From Clostridia bacterium (GTDB taxonomy: Bacteria; Bacillota; Clostridia; Oscillospirales; CAG-272), in NCBI GenBank assembly GCA_017403155.1, contig JAFQOP010000012.1, positions 79,126-143,125 of the forward strand: DNA of 64,000 nucleotides, read 5' to 3'. Made by a program: the position numbers and the translations under genes. How positions within the stretch are numbered: the first letter of the stretch is position 1; each line of letters begins with the position of its first letter. This document shows, piece after piece, positions 1-8,792 of this stretch. Under the pieces are notes generated by a model. That model had not been told where the DNA came from. It saw only the letters and a program-made list of their open reading frames with translations, and searched no databases.

Positions 1-226
<226 letters not shown>

Positions 227-279
227 TTATTTTTTGTTTTTATCCGATTTCGGGCGGGAAACATCCCACACCAACATAT

Positions 280-308
280 ATTCTAGCACATTTTTTTCAA
301 TTATACAA
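280..308 (-). promoter_or_regulatory. Promoter of gap
   Basis: On the minus strand a TTGTAT -35 (303-308) and TAGAAT -10 (280-285) are separated by 17 bp, giving a leader of about 70 nt before the gap start. This is pattern matching to the vegetative sigma consensus only. Confidence 0.55.
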
Positions 309-419
309 TAGGATTGACTAAATTTTATCAAATTTGTCAGTTTGTATTATTTGTTTTGTTCCCATTCTACCCGTTTTTGGTCAGTTTAAATAGTCGCGCG
401 TGTGTGTTATTATAAATAC

Positions 420-448
420 TTGACAAGAGGTGGGAGATTTGGTATAAT
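420..448 (+). promoter_or_regulatory. Promoter of rnpB
   Basis: A perfect TTGACA (420-425) and perfect TATAAT (443-448) with 17-bp spacing end seven bases before the first paired base of RNase P RNA. Consensus at both hexamers fits a highly expressed stable RNA. Confidence 0.9.
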
Positions 449-454
449 GATATG

Positions 455-826
455 GACTGAGCGGGGCAATCGCGCGGTATCATGCCGAAAGGTCTTACCG
501 TGAGGAAAGTCCGGGCCTCGCAGGGCAGGATAACGGATAACGTCCGCCGAGGGTGACCTCAGGGAAAGTGCAACAGAAATAAACCGCCGCACACTTGCGG
601 TAAGGGTGGAAAGGCGAGGTAAGAGCTCACCAGTTCCTATGGTAACATAGGTCCGCTGTAAACCCTATCCGAAGCAACACCTCGAAGCGACCCCCAGGGT
701 CAGGGGCTGCCCGTCCCGGTCTTCGTGGTGGCAGAGCCGAATGGCTTGAACTGGGCAGTAATGCGCAGTGAAGATAGATGATTGCCACGTTGCAAAACGT
801 ACAGAACCCGGCTTACAAGCTCAGTC
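455..826 (+). ncRNA. rnpB: RNase P RNA (catalytic M1 RNA)
   Basis: RNA subunit of RNase P, which cleaves 5' leaders from pre-tRNAs. The 5' end GACTGAGC and 3' end GCTCAGTC close the terminal P1 helix. The conserved P4 strand GAGGAAAGTCCGGGC starts near 501 and its partner region ACAGAACCCGGCTTA lies at about 801-815, as in all bacterial RNase P RNAs. The mid-molecule GGTAAGAGCTCACCAG segment also fits. Length of about 372 nt is normal. It stands alone with its own promoter and terminator. Confidence 0.96.
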
Positions 827-843
827 AAAAATTAAAACCTGGC

Positions 844-876
844 AATCGGGAGCTTGCTCCCGATTTATTTCTTTTC
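844..876 (+). terminator. Terminator after rnpB
   Basis: A 10-bp perfect stem AATCGGGAGC / GCTCCCGATT with a TT apex is followed by a T-rich run. It lies 18 bases after the end of rnpB. Confidence 0.85.
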
Positions 877-963
877 GGTAAAATAATTATTTCCTCTCGC
901 GCATAGACTTTGGTAGAGCTGTGCCCCTTATTGTTATATTTTTTGTAAATTTTGTTCTGCCTC

Positions 964-992
964 TTGGAAAAGGACGGAATATGTAGTATAAT
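964..992 (+). promoter_or_regulatory. Promoter of the murD operon
   Basis: TTGGAA (964-969), 17 bp, TATAAT (987-992). The expected start point near 999 makes a GTG at 998 unusable as initiator and supports the later GTG at 1025. Confidence 0.75.
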
Positions 993-1024
993 GATACGTG
1001 GGCGAGCCAAGATGGAGGCCCGAG

Positions 1025-2401
1025 GTGAAGGAGCTTATTTACCGAAAAAGGACGATAAGGCAGGTTGGTATATTCGGACTTGGAAAATCCAACGTCGGTG
1101 TGATATACTACCTGAAGAGAAAATATCCGAATATTGCTATTACACTGCGGCAGGATAGCGCAAGGCTACCAAAGGACGTGCTGCGCGCTGTCAGATTTGA
1201 CAGAATTCTGCTCGGGGGTGCCTCGTGCGAGGACGTGACGGAGGAGCTGGTCTTTCTCTCACCTACCGTAAAGCGACAGAGGCTTGCCACGGTTGAGGAT
1301 GCGCGGATAACCTCCGATGCTCAGTTTTACCTCGACAACGTTACGCACCCCGTGCTTGCCGTGACGGGTTCGGACGGAAAAAGCACGACGACAACGCTCG
1401 CGTCGCTGATGCTGTCGGGAAAGGGTAGACACACCTCCGCCCTCGGCAACATCGGGGTGGCAATGACGCCGCACCTCGACGACGTACGTGCGACACTCGC
1501 TGTGGCGGAGCTATCCAGCTTTCAGCTAATGACGTTTGTACCTAGGACAATGCGAGCGCTTATCACGAATATAAGCGAGAACCATCTCGACTTTCACACC
1601 TCTATGGATGAATATCTCGGTTGTAAATACAGGATATTCGAGGGGTGCGAGGAGCCCGTGGTAAACTGCGACTGTCCTCTCACGCTACGCGGTGCTGCAG
1701 GGCGCGAGGTTTTCTGTGCATACTCGATGGAAAAGGACGAGGATGAGCTCGCTGCTATTATAAACGCAAGGCACTACACCACCCTGCGGGGTGGGATTAT
1801 ATACGTAGACAGCCGAGCCGTGCTTGACACGAATGAGGCAAAGCTGAGAACGAGGCACAACATAAACAACCTGCTCGCGGCAATATCGCTGACACACGGA
1901 CTGTGTGACGAGGAGCGAGTGAGAGAGGTTGCGCGCGAGTTTTCGGGGCTTCGGCACAGATGCGAATACGTAGGCACGTTTTCGGGAGTGGAATACTACA
2001 ATTCCTCTATCGACTCGACACCGCTGAGGACGGCGACGACCCTCTCATCCTTTGACGGGAGGCTTACGGTTATTCTCGGAGGCCGGTCAAAGGGACTGGA
2101 TTACGCACCGCTTGTCAGGGCAATAGCAAGCAAGGCGAGTGCAGTATATCTATGCGGAGAATGCGCGGCTGATATAAAGCGCGCGCTCCTATGCGATTCC
2201 CTATTTACTTCCCTGGGGATACCGATATACGAATATCGCACGCTCGAGGATGCGACGGAGGGCTGTGCCATCCGCTCACGCGAGGGTGAGCGCGTTATAC
2301 TCTCCCCTGCCTCGACTAGCTTCGATGCTTTTTCGAGCTTTGAGGAGCGGGGCGAAAAATTTAAGGAAGCTATAAGAAATTATTACTATAAAAGGACGTA
2401 A
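1025..2401 (+). CDS. murD: UDP-N-acetylmuramoylalanine--D-glutamate ligase (MurD)
   Basis: Cytosolic Mur ligase adding D-Glu to UDP-MurNAc-L-Ala in peptidoglycan precursor synthesis. The 458-residue protein has the N-terminal Rossmann-like loop GIFGLGKSN, the ATP P-loop TGSDGKSTTTT, the central ENHLDFH segment, HNINNLLAA, and a C-terminal substrate domain with ILGGRSKGLDY. Length is typical. I place the start at GTG 1025 because GGAGG lies six bases before it and the promoter start point falls at about 999. It is first in a four-gene operon rather than in a dcw division cluster. The usual NDS motif of the C-terminal domain reads NSS here. Confidence 0.9.
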   Translation: MKELIYRKRTIRQVGIFGLGKSNVGVIYYLKRKYPNIAITLRQDSARLPKDVLRAVRFDRILLGGASCEDVTEELVFLSPTVKRQRLATVEDARITSDAQFYLDNVTHPVLAVTGSDGKSTTTTLASLMLSGKGRHTSALGNIGVAMTPHLDDVRATLAVAELSSFQLMTFVPRTMRALITNISENHLDFHTSMDEYLGCKYRIFEGCEEPVVNCDCPLTLRGAAGREVFCAYSMEKDEDELAAIINARHYTTLRGGIIYVDSRAVLDTNEAKLRTRHNINNLLAAISLTHGLCDEERVREVAREFSGLRHRCEYVGTFSGVEYYNSSIDSTPLRTATTLSSFDGRLTVILGGRSKGLDYAPLVRAIASKASAVYLCGECAADIKRALLCDSLFTSLGIPIYEYRTLEDATEGCAIRSREGERVILSPASTSFDAFSSFEERGEKFKEAIRNYYYKRT

Positions 2402-2405
2402 AAGA

Positions 2406-3623
2406 ATGAAAAAGCTATTACTGCTTGTGCTGGCGGTTATCGCCATGCTTTCACTGTCCGCATGCGGAAATGACGGAGCACCCGACGATATGCAGCTCGT
2501 TGCAGGCGGAGAGACGGAGGGCTACTATTTCTACGGTCCGGAGGACTGGATAATCTCCAACACGAAGGATATAGCATCGACCTATATATCAAATCTTAAT
2601 AACACCTCCATATCATTTGCCGAGATTGATAAGGACAGCTTCGGGCAGATCGGAATAGAGGGCTGCACAAGGACGGAGTGCAAGGGCGAGAAGCTCGACG
2701 GCAAGACGCACTTCTTCCTCTACCATTATCTCGAGGCGGAGCGCGAGAGCTTTCCCGACAGCTTTGAGATGACGAAGGAGGGTGCGGCCGTTGTCTTCGG
2801 CAACTCGGACACGAAGGAAAATGCCGACAGATGCATTAAATATGAATTCAAATACAAGTACGTCAATCACGGGTTTGCGGACGAGGATGACGCAGAGGTT
2901 ACCTGCGGCTTTGCTCAATATTACATCTATGATGACGGAAGATACTATCTTATGACCTACTCGGGTCTGCTCGACGAAAACGAGGGACTCGGATACAACA
3001 ATTATGACCGCTACTACGAGCTGCTCGACGCGGTTGTAAAGAATTTCCGCTTCACCGAGGCAGGTGCTGCAGAGGAGGCACCTGAGGCTGAATATGAGCG
3101 CGACGAGGATGGCTATCGCCTCGTTACGGACAAGAGAGTTGCAGGGTTCGGCTTCTATCTTGCGGACGGGTTTGAAATTGATACAAATGACGGCTATCTC
3201 AGCGCGACTCACGCGGATGGCGGCGCGAATATAATGATGTCCGCTGTTACAGCGGCAGGCGCAAGCCCCGACCAGTATATTATGCGCAAGAGGGACGAGC
3301 TTGTTGAGATTGGCGCAACAAACTTCACCTTTATCGGCGAGCTTGACAAGAACGGTGCTGTTGTCGGCAAGGAGAGCGCGCTCGGCAATATTCCCGAGGA
3401 CGGAGAAAACAAACAGACCTCCCTCAGCGCAAGCTATGCCTTTGCATACGAATACACCTATGAATTCAACGGAGAGAGCTATCACGTGTATCAGGTAATT
3501 GCGGCGGACGGCTGGCTATTCTGGTATGACGCATACGTATTTACCTATACGGCAACGGAGGCTGAATACGCGGAGCACCTCGACGAGGTTGAGGCTATGC
3601 TCTCCAAGGTTGACATAAAATGA
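2406..3623 (+). CDS. Lipoprotein with two related extracytoplasmic halves
   Basis: The N-terminus is a lipoprotein signal: Lys-Lys, a hydrophobic stretch and an LSAC lipobox with Cys at residue 20. The 405-residue mature part appears bipartite: residues about 33-200 and 235-400 each open with a Gly/aromatic-rich strand (YYFYGPEDW; GFGFYLADGF) and end in an alpha/beta segment, reminiscent of PsbP/DcrB-like folds. The middle is acidic and Ala/Glu-rich. Function is unknown; a membrane-anchored surface role is inferred. It starts four bases after murD and overlaps the next start by four, so it is translationally coupled within the operon. Confidence 0.75.
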   Translation: MKKLLLLVLAVIAMLSLSACGNDGAPDDMQLVAGGETEGYYFYGPEDWIISNTKDIASTYISNLNNTSISFAEIDKDSFGQIGIEGCTRTECKGEKLDGKTHFFLYHYLEAERESFPDSFEMTKEGAAVVFGNSDTKENADRCIKYEFKYKYVNHGFADEDDAEVTCGFAQYYIYDDGRYYLMTYSGLLDENEGLGYNNYDRYYELLDAVVKNFRFTEAGAAEEAPEAEYERDEDGYRLVTDKRVAGFGFYLADGFEIDTNDGYLSATHADGGANIMMSAVTAAGASPDQYIMRKRDELVEIGATNFTFIGELDKNGAVVGKESALGNIPEDGENKQTSLSASYAFAYEYTYEFNGESYHVYQVIAADGWLFWYDAYVFTYTATEAEYAEHLDEVEAMLSKVDIK

Positions 3624-4789
3624 GAAGAATATATCTGGACAACAGTGCAACGACGAAAATAAGCGAGGCGGCACTCAAAAGATACGTTGACAGCTCTGTC
3701 GAATACTTTGCAAACCCCTCCTCACTCCACTCTCTCGGCGCAGATGCAGAGCGCGAGATAAAGGCGGTGAGGGGGAGGGTGCTCTCCTCACTCGGCATGC
3801 GCGAGGGCGGCGTTATCTTCACAGCCTCGGGAAGCGAGGCGAACAACCTTGCGATTTTTGGACGTGCATACGCAAAGGAGCGCTATAAAAAGGGCGCAAA
3901 AATAATAACCACCGAGGGGGAGCACGCGTCGGTGACCGAGCCACTCGAAAGGTTAAAGAGCGAGGGCTTTAAAATCGCTTATATCCCGACGGTCGGAGGC
4001 GTGATCGACCTCGAGAGGCTTCGCGAGGAGCTGACAGGGGATACCGTGCTAGTTACGATGATGCTCGTCAACAACGAGACGGGAGCGCTATACGATATTG
4101 CCGCCGTGGCAAGGCTCGTCCACTCGCTCTCTCCCGAGGCACTTGTGCACGTGGATGCGACACAAGGCTATATGAAGCTGCCGATAAATGCGCGCACACT
4201 CGGTGCGGATATGATTACCCTATCCTCCCACAAGATACACGGACCGAAGGGTGTCGGCGCCCTCTACGTCGGGTCAGACGTCCTCAAGTCACGCGGTCTT
4301 TCGCCCATTATCCACGGCGGAGGCCAGGAGATGGGACTGCGCTCGGGGACGGAAAACGTGCCCGCGATACTCGCCTTTGGCACAGCGGTTGAAGAGGGCG
4401 TCAGAGAGCTTGCCGAATCGAGCAAGAAAATGAACGAAATGCGCGATTATCTCATTGAAAAGCTTACACGGGTGGAGGCATTGGCAGAAATTTCGCCTAC
4501 CCTGCCCCCATCTCACGCACCGCACATACTCAACGTCACCCTTCCATCAATAAAGAGCGAAACCATGCTCCACTACCTATCGGGCGAGGGGATATTCGTC
4601 TCAAGCGGATCTGCCTGCTCATCGAATGCGCCGCACGTTAGCCGCGCGCTTGTAGCATACGGAAGAAGCGAGCGCGAGGCAGACTGCTCTATCCGAATAA
4701 GCCTCTCAAGAGAGACGACGGGTGAGGAGATTGACGCGCTGTGCGACGCACTCGCGTCGGGACTTAAGCGACTCGCGAGGATAAGATAA
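3620..4789 (+). CDS. Cysteine desulfurase (NifS/IscS class)
   Basis: PLP enzyme that takes sulfur from L-cysteine for Fe-S clusters and thiolated tRNA. The 389-residue protein starts RRIYLDNSATTK, the class-V aminotransferase beginning. The PLP lysine is in SSHKIHGPKG, and the catalytic cysteine lies in a loop reading SSGSACSS near residue 332. Length is normal. The start overlaps the lipoprotein stop as ATGA. No iscU or thiI homologue is adjacent, so the acceptor cannot be read from context; family is certain, physiological branch is not. Confidence 0.92.
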   Translation: MRRIYLDNSATTKISEAALKRYVDSSVEYFANPSSLHSLGADAEREIKAVRGRVLSSLGMREGGVIFTASGSEANNLAIFGRAYAKERYKKGAKIITTEGEHASVTEPLERLKSEGFKIAYIPTVGGVIDLERLREELTGDTVLVTMMLVNNETGALYDIAAVARLVHSLSPEALVHVDATQGYMKLPINARTLGADMITLSSHKIHGPKGVGALYVGSDVLKSRGLSPIIHGGGQEMGLRSGTENVPAILAFGTAVEEGVRELAESSKKMNEMRDYLIEKLTRVEALAEISPTLPPSHAPHILNVTLPSIKSETMLHYLSGEGIFVSSGSACSSNAPHVSRALVAYGRSEREADCSIRISLSRETTGEEIDALCDALASGLKRLARIR

Positions 4790-5268
4790 TGACGGCGGTA
4801 ACGGTGATAAGCGTCGGCACGCTCAAGGAGAGCTATCTCAAGGAGGCGGTTGCCGAATACAAAAAAAGACTCGCGCAGTATGCAAAGGTCGAGGAAATCA
4901 ATATAAAAGAAGAGGCTATCAAAAACGAGGACAACGAGAGTGAGATACAAAGGGCTCTCGACGCGGAGGGAGAGAGGATACTTTCTGCCGTGCCGAAGGA
5001 CTCCTATCTCATTTCGATGTGCGTCGAGGGAAAGCAATTCACCTCTCCCGAGCTTGCGAAAATTATTGAGGGTGCTATTGACTCGAGCGGCAAGATAACG
5101 CTCGTTATCGGCTCCTCTCACGGACTTGCGGACAAGGTGAAGTCGGCATCGGCACTCAAGCTGTCGATATCGAAGCTCACTTTCCCGCACCAGCTGATAC
5201 GCCCCGTGCTTTTTGAGGCGATATATCGCTCCTTTACCATAATCCATAACAAAAGATACCACAAATAG
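4789..5268 (+). CDS. rlmH: 23S rRNA pseudouridine-1915 N3-methyltransferase RlmH
   Basis: SPOUT-class methyltransferase that modifies the pseudouridine in helix 69 of 23S rRNA on assembled 70S ribosomes. The 159-residue protein has the SAM-knot segment LVIGSSHGL and the signature LTFPHQLIRPVLFEAIYR, ending in the conserved tail RYHK. Its ATG overlaps the desulfurase stop by one base (TAATG). The last codons form one arm of a long terminator hairpin. Many Firmicutes keep rlmH near housekeeping genes, so the context is unremarkable. Confidence 0.95.
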   Translation: MTAVTVISVGTLKESYLKEAVAEYKKRLAQYAKVEEINIKEEAIKNEDNESEIQRALDAEGERILSAVPKDSYLISMCVEGKQFTSPELAKIIEGAIDSSGKITLVIGSSHGLADKVKSASALKLSISKLTFPHQLIRPVLFEAIYRSFTIIHNKRYHK

Positions 5269-5299
5269 CCCGTGTGCTATTTGTGGTATCTTTTGTTAT
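5246..5299. terminator. 24-bp perfect bidirectional terminator between rlmH and the CYTH gene
   Basis: Arms 5246-5269 and 5276-5299 are exact reverse complements with a 6-nt loop. The left arm encodes the last residues and stop of RlmH; the right arm abuts the stop codon of the convergent gene. A and T runs at the two ends allow function on both strands. Confidence 0.9.
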
Positions 5300-5802
5300 C
5301 AGACGGGCTCGGGCGGAAAGGCTCTCGACATCGAGGCATTTGAATATGCTCGCTCTCCCGTCACCTCTTTGATGATTTTTATGAATGGGGGCATCTCGGC
5401 GCGCTCGTCGTCACCGCCAAGCTCTGTTTCCATTATGGCACAGTGCTGCCACTCGGGGTAAAAATCAATTTCAAACAGCTGCGACCTATATACAAAGGTA
5501 TGTCGGCACTTTCTTATCGGTCGGGTGCCGTTCTTGATTTCTTTAGAAAGCGCTGTATACTCCTCGACACCTATCTCCCTCTCGTCCTCGATGGAGCTGA
5601 CGGGGCTGATGCGTATTTTTTGAGTTTCGGTGTACTCTACTCTATCGATGTATTCGCGCCGACGCACTCTGTGCGTTATTCCGCTCTCAGATTCAAGGTA
5701 AATCTGCTCAATCTCGGAGGAGGCATACTCTGCCGATGAAAGAAAATCCTCGGCTGAAGGTTTTACAATTATATATTTTCTTTCTGTTTCGACATGGCTC
5801 AT
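5299..5802 (-). CDS. CYTH-domain protein (triphosphate tunnel enzyme / class IV cyclase-like)
   Basis: The 167-residue protein starts MSHVETERKYII, with the ExExK signature of the CYTH superfamily. Further strands with charged residues typical of a triphosphate tunnel follow (THRVRRREY, KIRISPVS, EIGVEEY, CRHTFVY, FEIDFYP, IMETEL). Members hydrolyse inorganic tri- or polyphosphate, thiamine triphosphate, or cyclise ATP; the substrate here cannot be told. The start at 5802 is chosen because GGAGTG lies seven bases upstream. It has its own promoter and converges on rlmH. Confidence 0.82.
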   Translation of the reverse strand: MSHVETERKYIIVKPSAEDFLSSAEYASSEIEQIYLESESGITHRVRRREYIDRVEYTETQKIRISPVSSIEDEREIGVEEYTALSKEIKNGTRPIRKCRHTFVYRSQLFEIDFYPEWQHCAIMETELGGDDERAEMPPFIKIIKEVTGERAYSNASMSRAFPPEPV

Positions 5803-5831
5803 AATAACACTCCGTTTCAATATATATAATT

Positions 5832-5860
5832 ATTGTAGCATATATCCTTTTGATTTTCAA
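5832..5860 (-). promoter_or_regulatory. Promoter of the CYTH gene
   Basis: Minus-strand TTGAAA (5855-5860), 17 bp, TACAAT (5832-5837), with TGC just before the -10. The same TGC-TACAAT form recurs at other minus-strand genes in this window. Confidence 0.75.
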
Positions 5861-5883
5861 GCATAATTCTTTTCTGTTCGGTA

Positions 5884-5912
5884 TTGACAATTGAAAGATT
5901 TTATGTTAGAAT
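5884..5912 (+). promoter_or_regulatory. Promoter of the 57-residue membrane peptide
   Basis: TTGACA (5884-5889), 17 bp, TAGAAT (5907-5912), about 40 bases before the small ORF. Its -35 lies 24 bp from the divergent CYTH -35. Confidence 0.78.
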
Positions 5913-5952
5913 TAATTAGAAGAATTATTTCAGCCTATATGGAGGACGAAAA

Positions 5953-6126
5953 ATGGCAAAGTCTAGAGAGCATCTTACACTTGATCAGTTGGCAAGAAAA
6001 AAGAAGATCGCGGCAGTTGTAGACAAAATCACTACGGGACTGCTCATTCTCCTTATGGCTTCCCCTCTTGCAATCCTTGGATACATTTTCCTTTGGTTTG
6101 CACAGAATATGGCATATTCTATTTAA
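5953..6126 (+). CDS. Small membrane protein, 57 residues, unrecognised
   Basis: A short reading frame with full expression signals: near-consensus promoter, GGAGG seven bases before ATG, and a strong terminator 13 bases after the stop. The peptide starts MAKSREHLTLDQL, has a basic patch LARKKK, then one hydrophobic span at residues about 28-50 (GLLILLMASPLAIL), and ends in a short polar tail. It should be a single-pass membrane peptide with a basic cytoplasmic N-terminus. I do not recognise the family and assign no function. Confidence 0.72.
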   Translation: MAKSREHLTLDQLARKKKIAAVVDKITTGLLILLMASPLAILGYIFLWFAQNMAYSI

Positions 6127-6138
6127 TTATGCTTTTTC

Positions 6139-6166
6139 GGCTCTGCTTCGGCAGAGCCTTTTTTTA
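6139..6166 (+). terminator. Terminator after the 57-residue peptide gene
   Basis: Stem GGCTCTGC / GCAGAGCC with a TTCG tetraloop (6139-6158) is followed by seven T residues. Confidence 0.9.
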
Positions 6167-6181
6167 TTAATGATAGAATAG

Positions 6182-6209
6182 AAAAAGCCGAGCGGATGCT
6201 CGGCTTTTT
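6182..6209 (-). terminator. Terminator of rpsO-pnp
   Basis: A 12-bp stem AAAAAGCCGAGC / GCTCGGCTTTTT with a GGAT loop lies eight bases past the pnp stop. Its A/T ends make it potentially bidirectional. Confidence 0.88.
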
Positions 6210-6216
6210 TGTTATA

Positions 6217-8334
6217 TTACTCTGCCTTGGGGGCAGCGTCCTTCATGGAGAGGTTCTGTCTACCCTTTTCGTCGGTACCGAGGTACTTAACGCGAACAAC
6301 GTCGCCAAGGTTTACAACGTCCTCAACCTTTTCGGTGCGCTCCTTCTGGAGCTTGGAGATGTGTACCATACCCTCCTTGCCGGGTGCGTACTCTACGAAC
6401 GCGCCGATAGGAATGATTCTGGTAACGGTACCCTCATAGGTCTCGCCTACAACGGGCTCGAATACGATAGCATCGATGATTGCCTTTGCCATATCTGCGC
6501 TCGCCTTGTCAACTGCGGCGATAAATACGGTGCCGTCGTCGTTGATGTCGATCTTTGCACCAGTGTCAGCAACTATCTTCTGAATTACCTTTCCGCCGGA
6601 ACCGATAACCTCACGGATCTTGTCGGGGTTGATATGCATGGTGATCATCTTGGGAGCATAAGCACTTACCTCCTCACGGGGTGCGGTGATAGCGGCAAGG
6701 AGAATCTTGTCGATGATCTCGTCTCTGCCCTGGTGAGTGGTTTCAAGAGCGCGCTTGATGATTTCGGGGGTAAGTCCGTCTACCTTGAGGTCCATCTGGA
6801 TAGAGGTGATACCCTTGTGAGTACCTGCTACCTTGAAGTCCATATCGCCGTAGAAGTCCTCAAGACCCTGGATATCTATCATAGTATCCCAAGAGCCATC
6901 CTCAGCGGTGATAAGACCGCAGGAGATACCTGCAACGGGAGCCTTAATCGGAACACCTGCGTCCATAAGAGCAAGGGTGGAGCCACATACGGAGCCCTGG
7001 GAGGTAGAGCCGTTGGAGCTTACGACCTCGGAAACAAGGCGGATAGCATAGGGGAACTCCTCCTCGGAGGGAAGAACGGGAACGAGAGAGCGCTCAGCGA
7101 GTGCGCCGTGGCCAATCTCACGTCTGCCGGGGCTACGAAGAGCCTTTGCCTCACCGGTGGAGTAGCCGGGCATGTTGTAGTGGTGCATATATCTCTTGGA
7201 TGTCTCGTCGTCAAGTCCCTCAAGCTTCTGTGCATCGGAAAGAGTTCCGAGGGTTGCGATGGTGAGAACCTGGGTCTGACCTCTGGTGAAAAGACCCGAG
7301 CCGTGTACTCTCGGAATTACGCCAACCTCAGCTGCAAGGGGACGAATCTCGTCCATGCGTCTGCCGTCAACGCGCTTCTTGTCAACAAGGAGCCAGCGGC
7401 GGACTATCTTCTTCTGTATCTTGTAGATGAGCTCGGGGAGGATGGTCTTGATGTTCTCATACTTCTCCTCATAGGTTGCAACGATATCGTCCATAATGGG
7501 CTGCATCTTTGCATCGCGGACGTTCTTGTCATCGGTGTCAAGAGCCTCCATAACGCGCTGCTCGCAATATGCGAAAATCTCGTCGAACATATCGTGGTCA
7601 AGCTCGCCCGATGCATACTCGAACTTAGGCTTGCCTATCTCGGCTACGATGCCGTTGATGAATGCAACCACGCCCTTGATTTCCTCGTGGGCGGTCATAA
7701 TTGCCTCGTACATAACCTCGTCAGACACCTCGTTTGCGCCTGCCTCGATCATTACTACCTTCTCAGCGGATGCGGCAACCGTAAGCTCAAGGTCGGATAC
7801 CTTTCTCTCAGCTGCGGTGGGGTTAACGACTATCTTGCCGTCAACAAGACCCATGAACACACCGCCGATGGGGCCGTTCCAGGGAATATCGGAGATGGAA
7901 AGAGCGATGGACGCGCCGATCATAGCGGTAATCTCGGGCGAGCAATCGGGGTCAACCGACATAATGGTGAGGAGCAGGGATACGTCGTTGCGAAGGTCCT
8001 TGGGGAAGAGGGGACGAACGGGACGGTCGATAACACGTCCTGCGAGAACTGCCTTCTCGGAGGGCTTGCCCTCACGCTTGAGGAAGCCGCCGGGGATCTT
8101 GCCTACTGCGTACATCTTCTCGTCATAGTCTACGGAAAGAGGAAGGAAATCGATTCCCTCTCTCGGAGATGCGGATGCGGTGGCGGTGGCGAGGACGGTG
8201 GTCTCACCGTACTGAACGAGAGCAGCACCGTTTGCAAGACCTGCGATCTTGCCCGTCTTTACAACGAGGGGGCGGCCCGCGAGGGTGTACTCATAAACCT
8301 TGTAGTCGTCAAATTTCTTGAAGTTTTCTACCAT
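6217..8334 (-). CDS. pnp: Polyribonucleotide nucleotidyltransferase (PNPase)
   Basis: Trimeric 3'-5' phosphorolytic exoribonuclease of mRNA turnover. The 705-residue protein has two RNase PH domains (residues about 15-220 and 320-550, second with SNGSTSQGSVCGST), an alpha-helical linker, a KH domain (IREVIGSGGKVIQKI) near 565-600 and an S1 domain (GAFVEYAPGKEGMVHIS) near 630-695. Length is standard. The start at 8334 has GGAG upstream; a frame extension to 8370 has no support. It follows rpsO, with a terminator-like hairpin between them. A 714-codon open frame on the opposite strand is a shadow. Confidence 0.97.
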   Translation of the reverse strand: MVENFKKFDDYKVYEYTLAGRPLVVKTGKIAGLANGAALVQYGETTVLATATASASPREGIDFLPLSVDYDEKMYAVGKIPGGFLKREGKPSEKAVLAGRVIDRPVRPLFPKDLRNDVSLLLTIMSVDPDCSPEITAMIGASIALSISDIPWNGPIGGVFMGLVDGKIVVNPTAAERKVSDLELTVAASAEKVVMIEAGANEVSDEVMYEAIMTAHEEIKGVVAFINGIVAEIGKPKFEYASGELDHDMFDEIFAYCEQRVMEALDTDDKNVRDAKMQPIMDDIVATYEEKYENIKTILPELIYKIQKKIVRRWLLVDKKRVDGRRMDEIRPLAAEVGVIPRVHGSGLFTRGQTQVLTIATLGTLSDAQKLEGLDDETSKRYMHHYNMPGYSTGEAKALRSPGRREIGHGALAERSLVPVLPSEEEFPYAIRLVSEVVSSNGSTSQGSVCGSTLALMDAGVPIKAPVAGISCGLITAEDGSWDTMIDIQGLEDFYGDMDFKVAGTHKGITSIQMDLKVDGLTPEIIKRALETTHQGRDEIIDKILLAAITAPREEVSAYAPKMITMHINPDKIREVIGSGGKVIQKIVADTGAKIDINDDGTVFIAAVDKASADMAKAIIDAIVFEPVVGETYEGTVTRIIPIGAFVEYAPGKEGMVHISKLQKERTEKVEDVVNLGDVVRVKYLGTDEKGRQNLSMKDAAPKAE

Positions 8335-8467
8335 TTTTAATTCTCCTTTTCTTTTTGAGGGAGCGAACATAGCATTTAAGTATATGCTTGAATAGCTTCA
8401 AACACATAATTAACTGCTACTTTCGCCCATCTCTGTTTGTTTTCTTGAATTTTTGGCTTTTCACAAC

Positions 8468-8498
8468 AAACGGGAACGATACACGCCCGTTCCCGTTT
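8468..8498 (-). terminator. Hairpin between rpsO and pnp
   Basis: An 11-bp stem AAACGGGAACG / CGTTCCCGTTT with a 9-nt loop lies between rpsO and pnp on their transcript, followed on the minus strand by a T-rich stretch. It could be a partial terminator or a processing site; rpsO-pnp mRNAs are processed in other bacteria. Confidence 0.6.
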
Positions 8499-8525
8499 TG
8501 TGAAAAAATCTCGGGAAGTAACAGA

Positions 8526-8792
8526 TTACTTTCTGAGACCGAGTCTCTTAATTACAGAACGGTATCTCTCGATATCCTTCTTTGCAAGGTAATTAAGAAG
8601 CTGCTTTCTGTGGCCAACCATCTTGGAAAGACCTCTCTGAGAGTGGAAATCCTTGGGATTCTTCTTCATGTGCTCGGTGAGGGTGTTGATTCTATCGGTG
8701 AGGATAGCAACCTGTACCTCGGGCGAGCCGGTGTCATTCTCGTTGATCTTGTACTCAGCGATGATGGCAGTCTTGGTTTCCTTTGAAATCAT
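8526..8792 (-). CDS. rpsO: 30S ribosomal protein S15
   Basis: Primary 16S rRNA-binding protein of the small-subunit central domain. The 88-residue sequence contains the family core: [23 protein letters not shown]-like [13 protein letters not shown] and HRKQLLNYL, ending KRLGLRK. Full length and close to invariant. It precedes pnp in the classic rpsO-pnp order. Its mRNA has a leader of about 120 nt. Confidence 0.97.
   Translation of the reverse strand: MISKETKTAIIAEYKINENDTGSPEVQVAILTDRINTLTEHMKKNPKDFHSQRGLSKMVGHRKQLLNYLAKKDIERYRSVIKRLGLRK

Noticed and set aside
998-1024. GTG at 998 as the murD start
   Set aside because: The promoter start point falls at about 999 and the ribosome site GGAGG serves the GTG at 1025.
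2613-3485. 290-codon minus-strand frame inside the lipoprotein gene
   Set aside because: No ribosome site or domain; the plus-strand protein has a clear lipobox and coupled neighbours.
6196-8340. A 714-codon open frame on the plus strand across pnp
   Set aside because: It is exactly antisense to pnp, whose protein is a full-length PNPase. The frame arises from the codon bias of the real gene, and the antisense translation has no recognisable domain.
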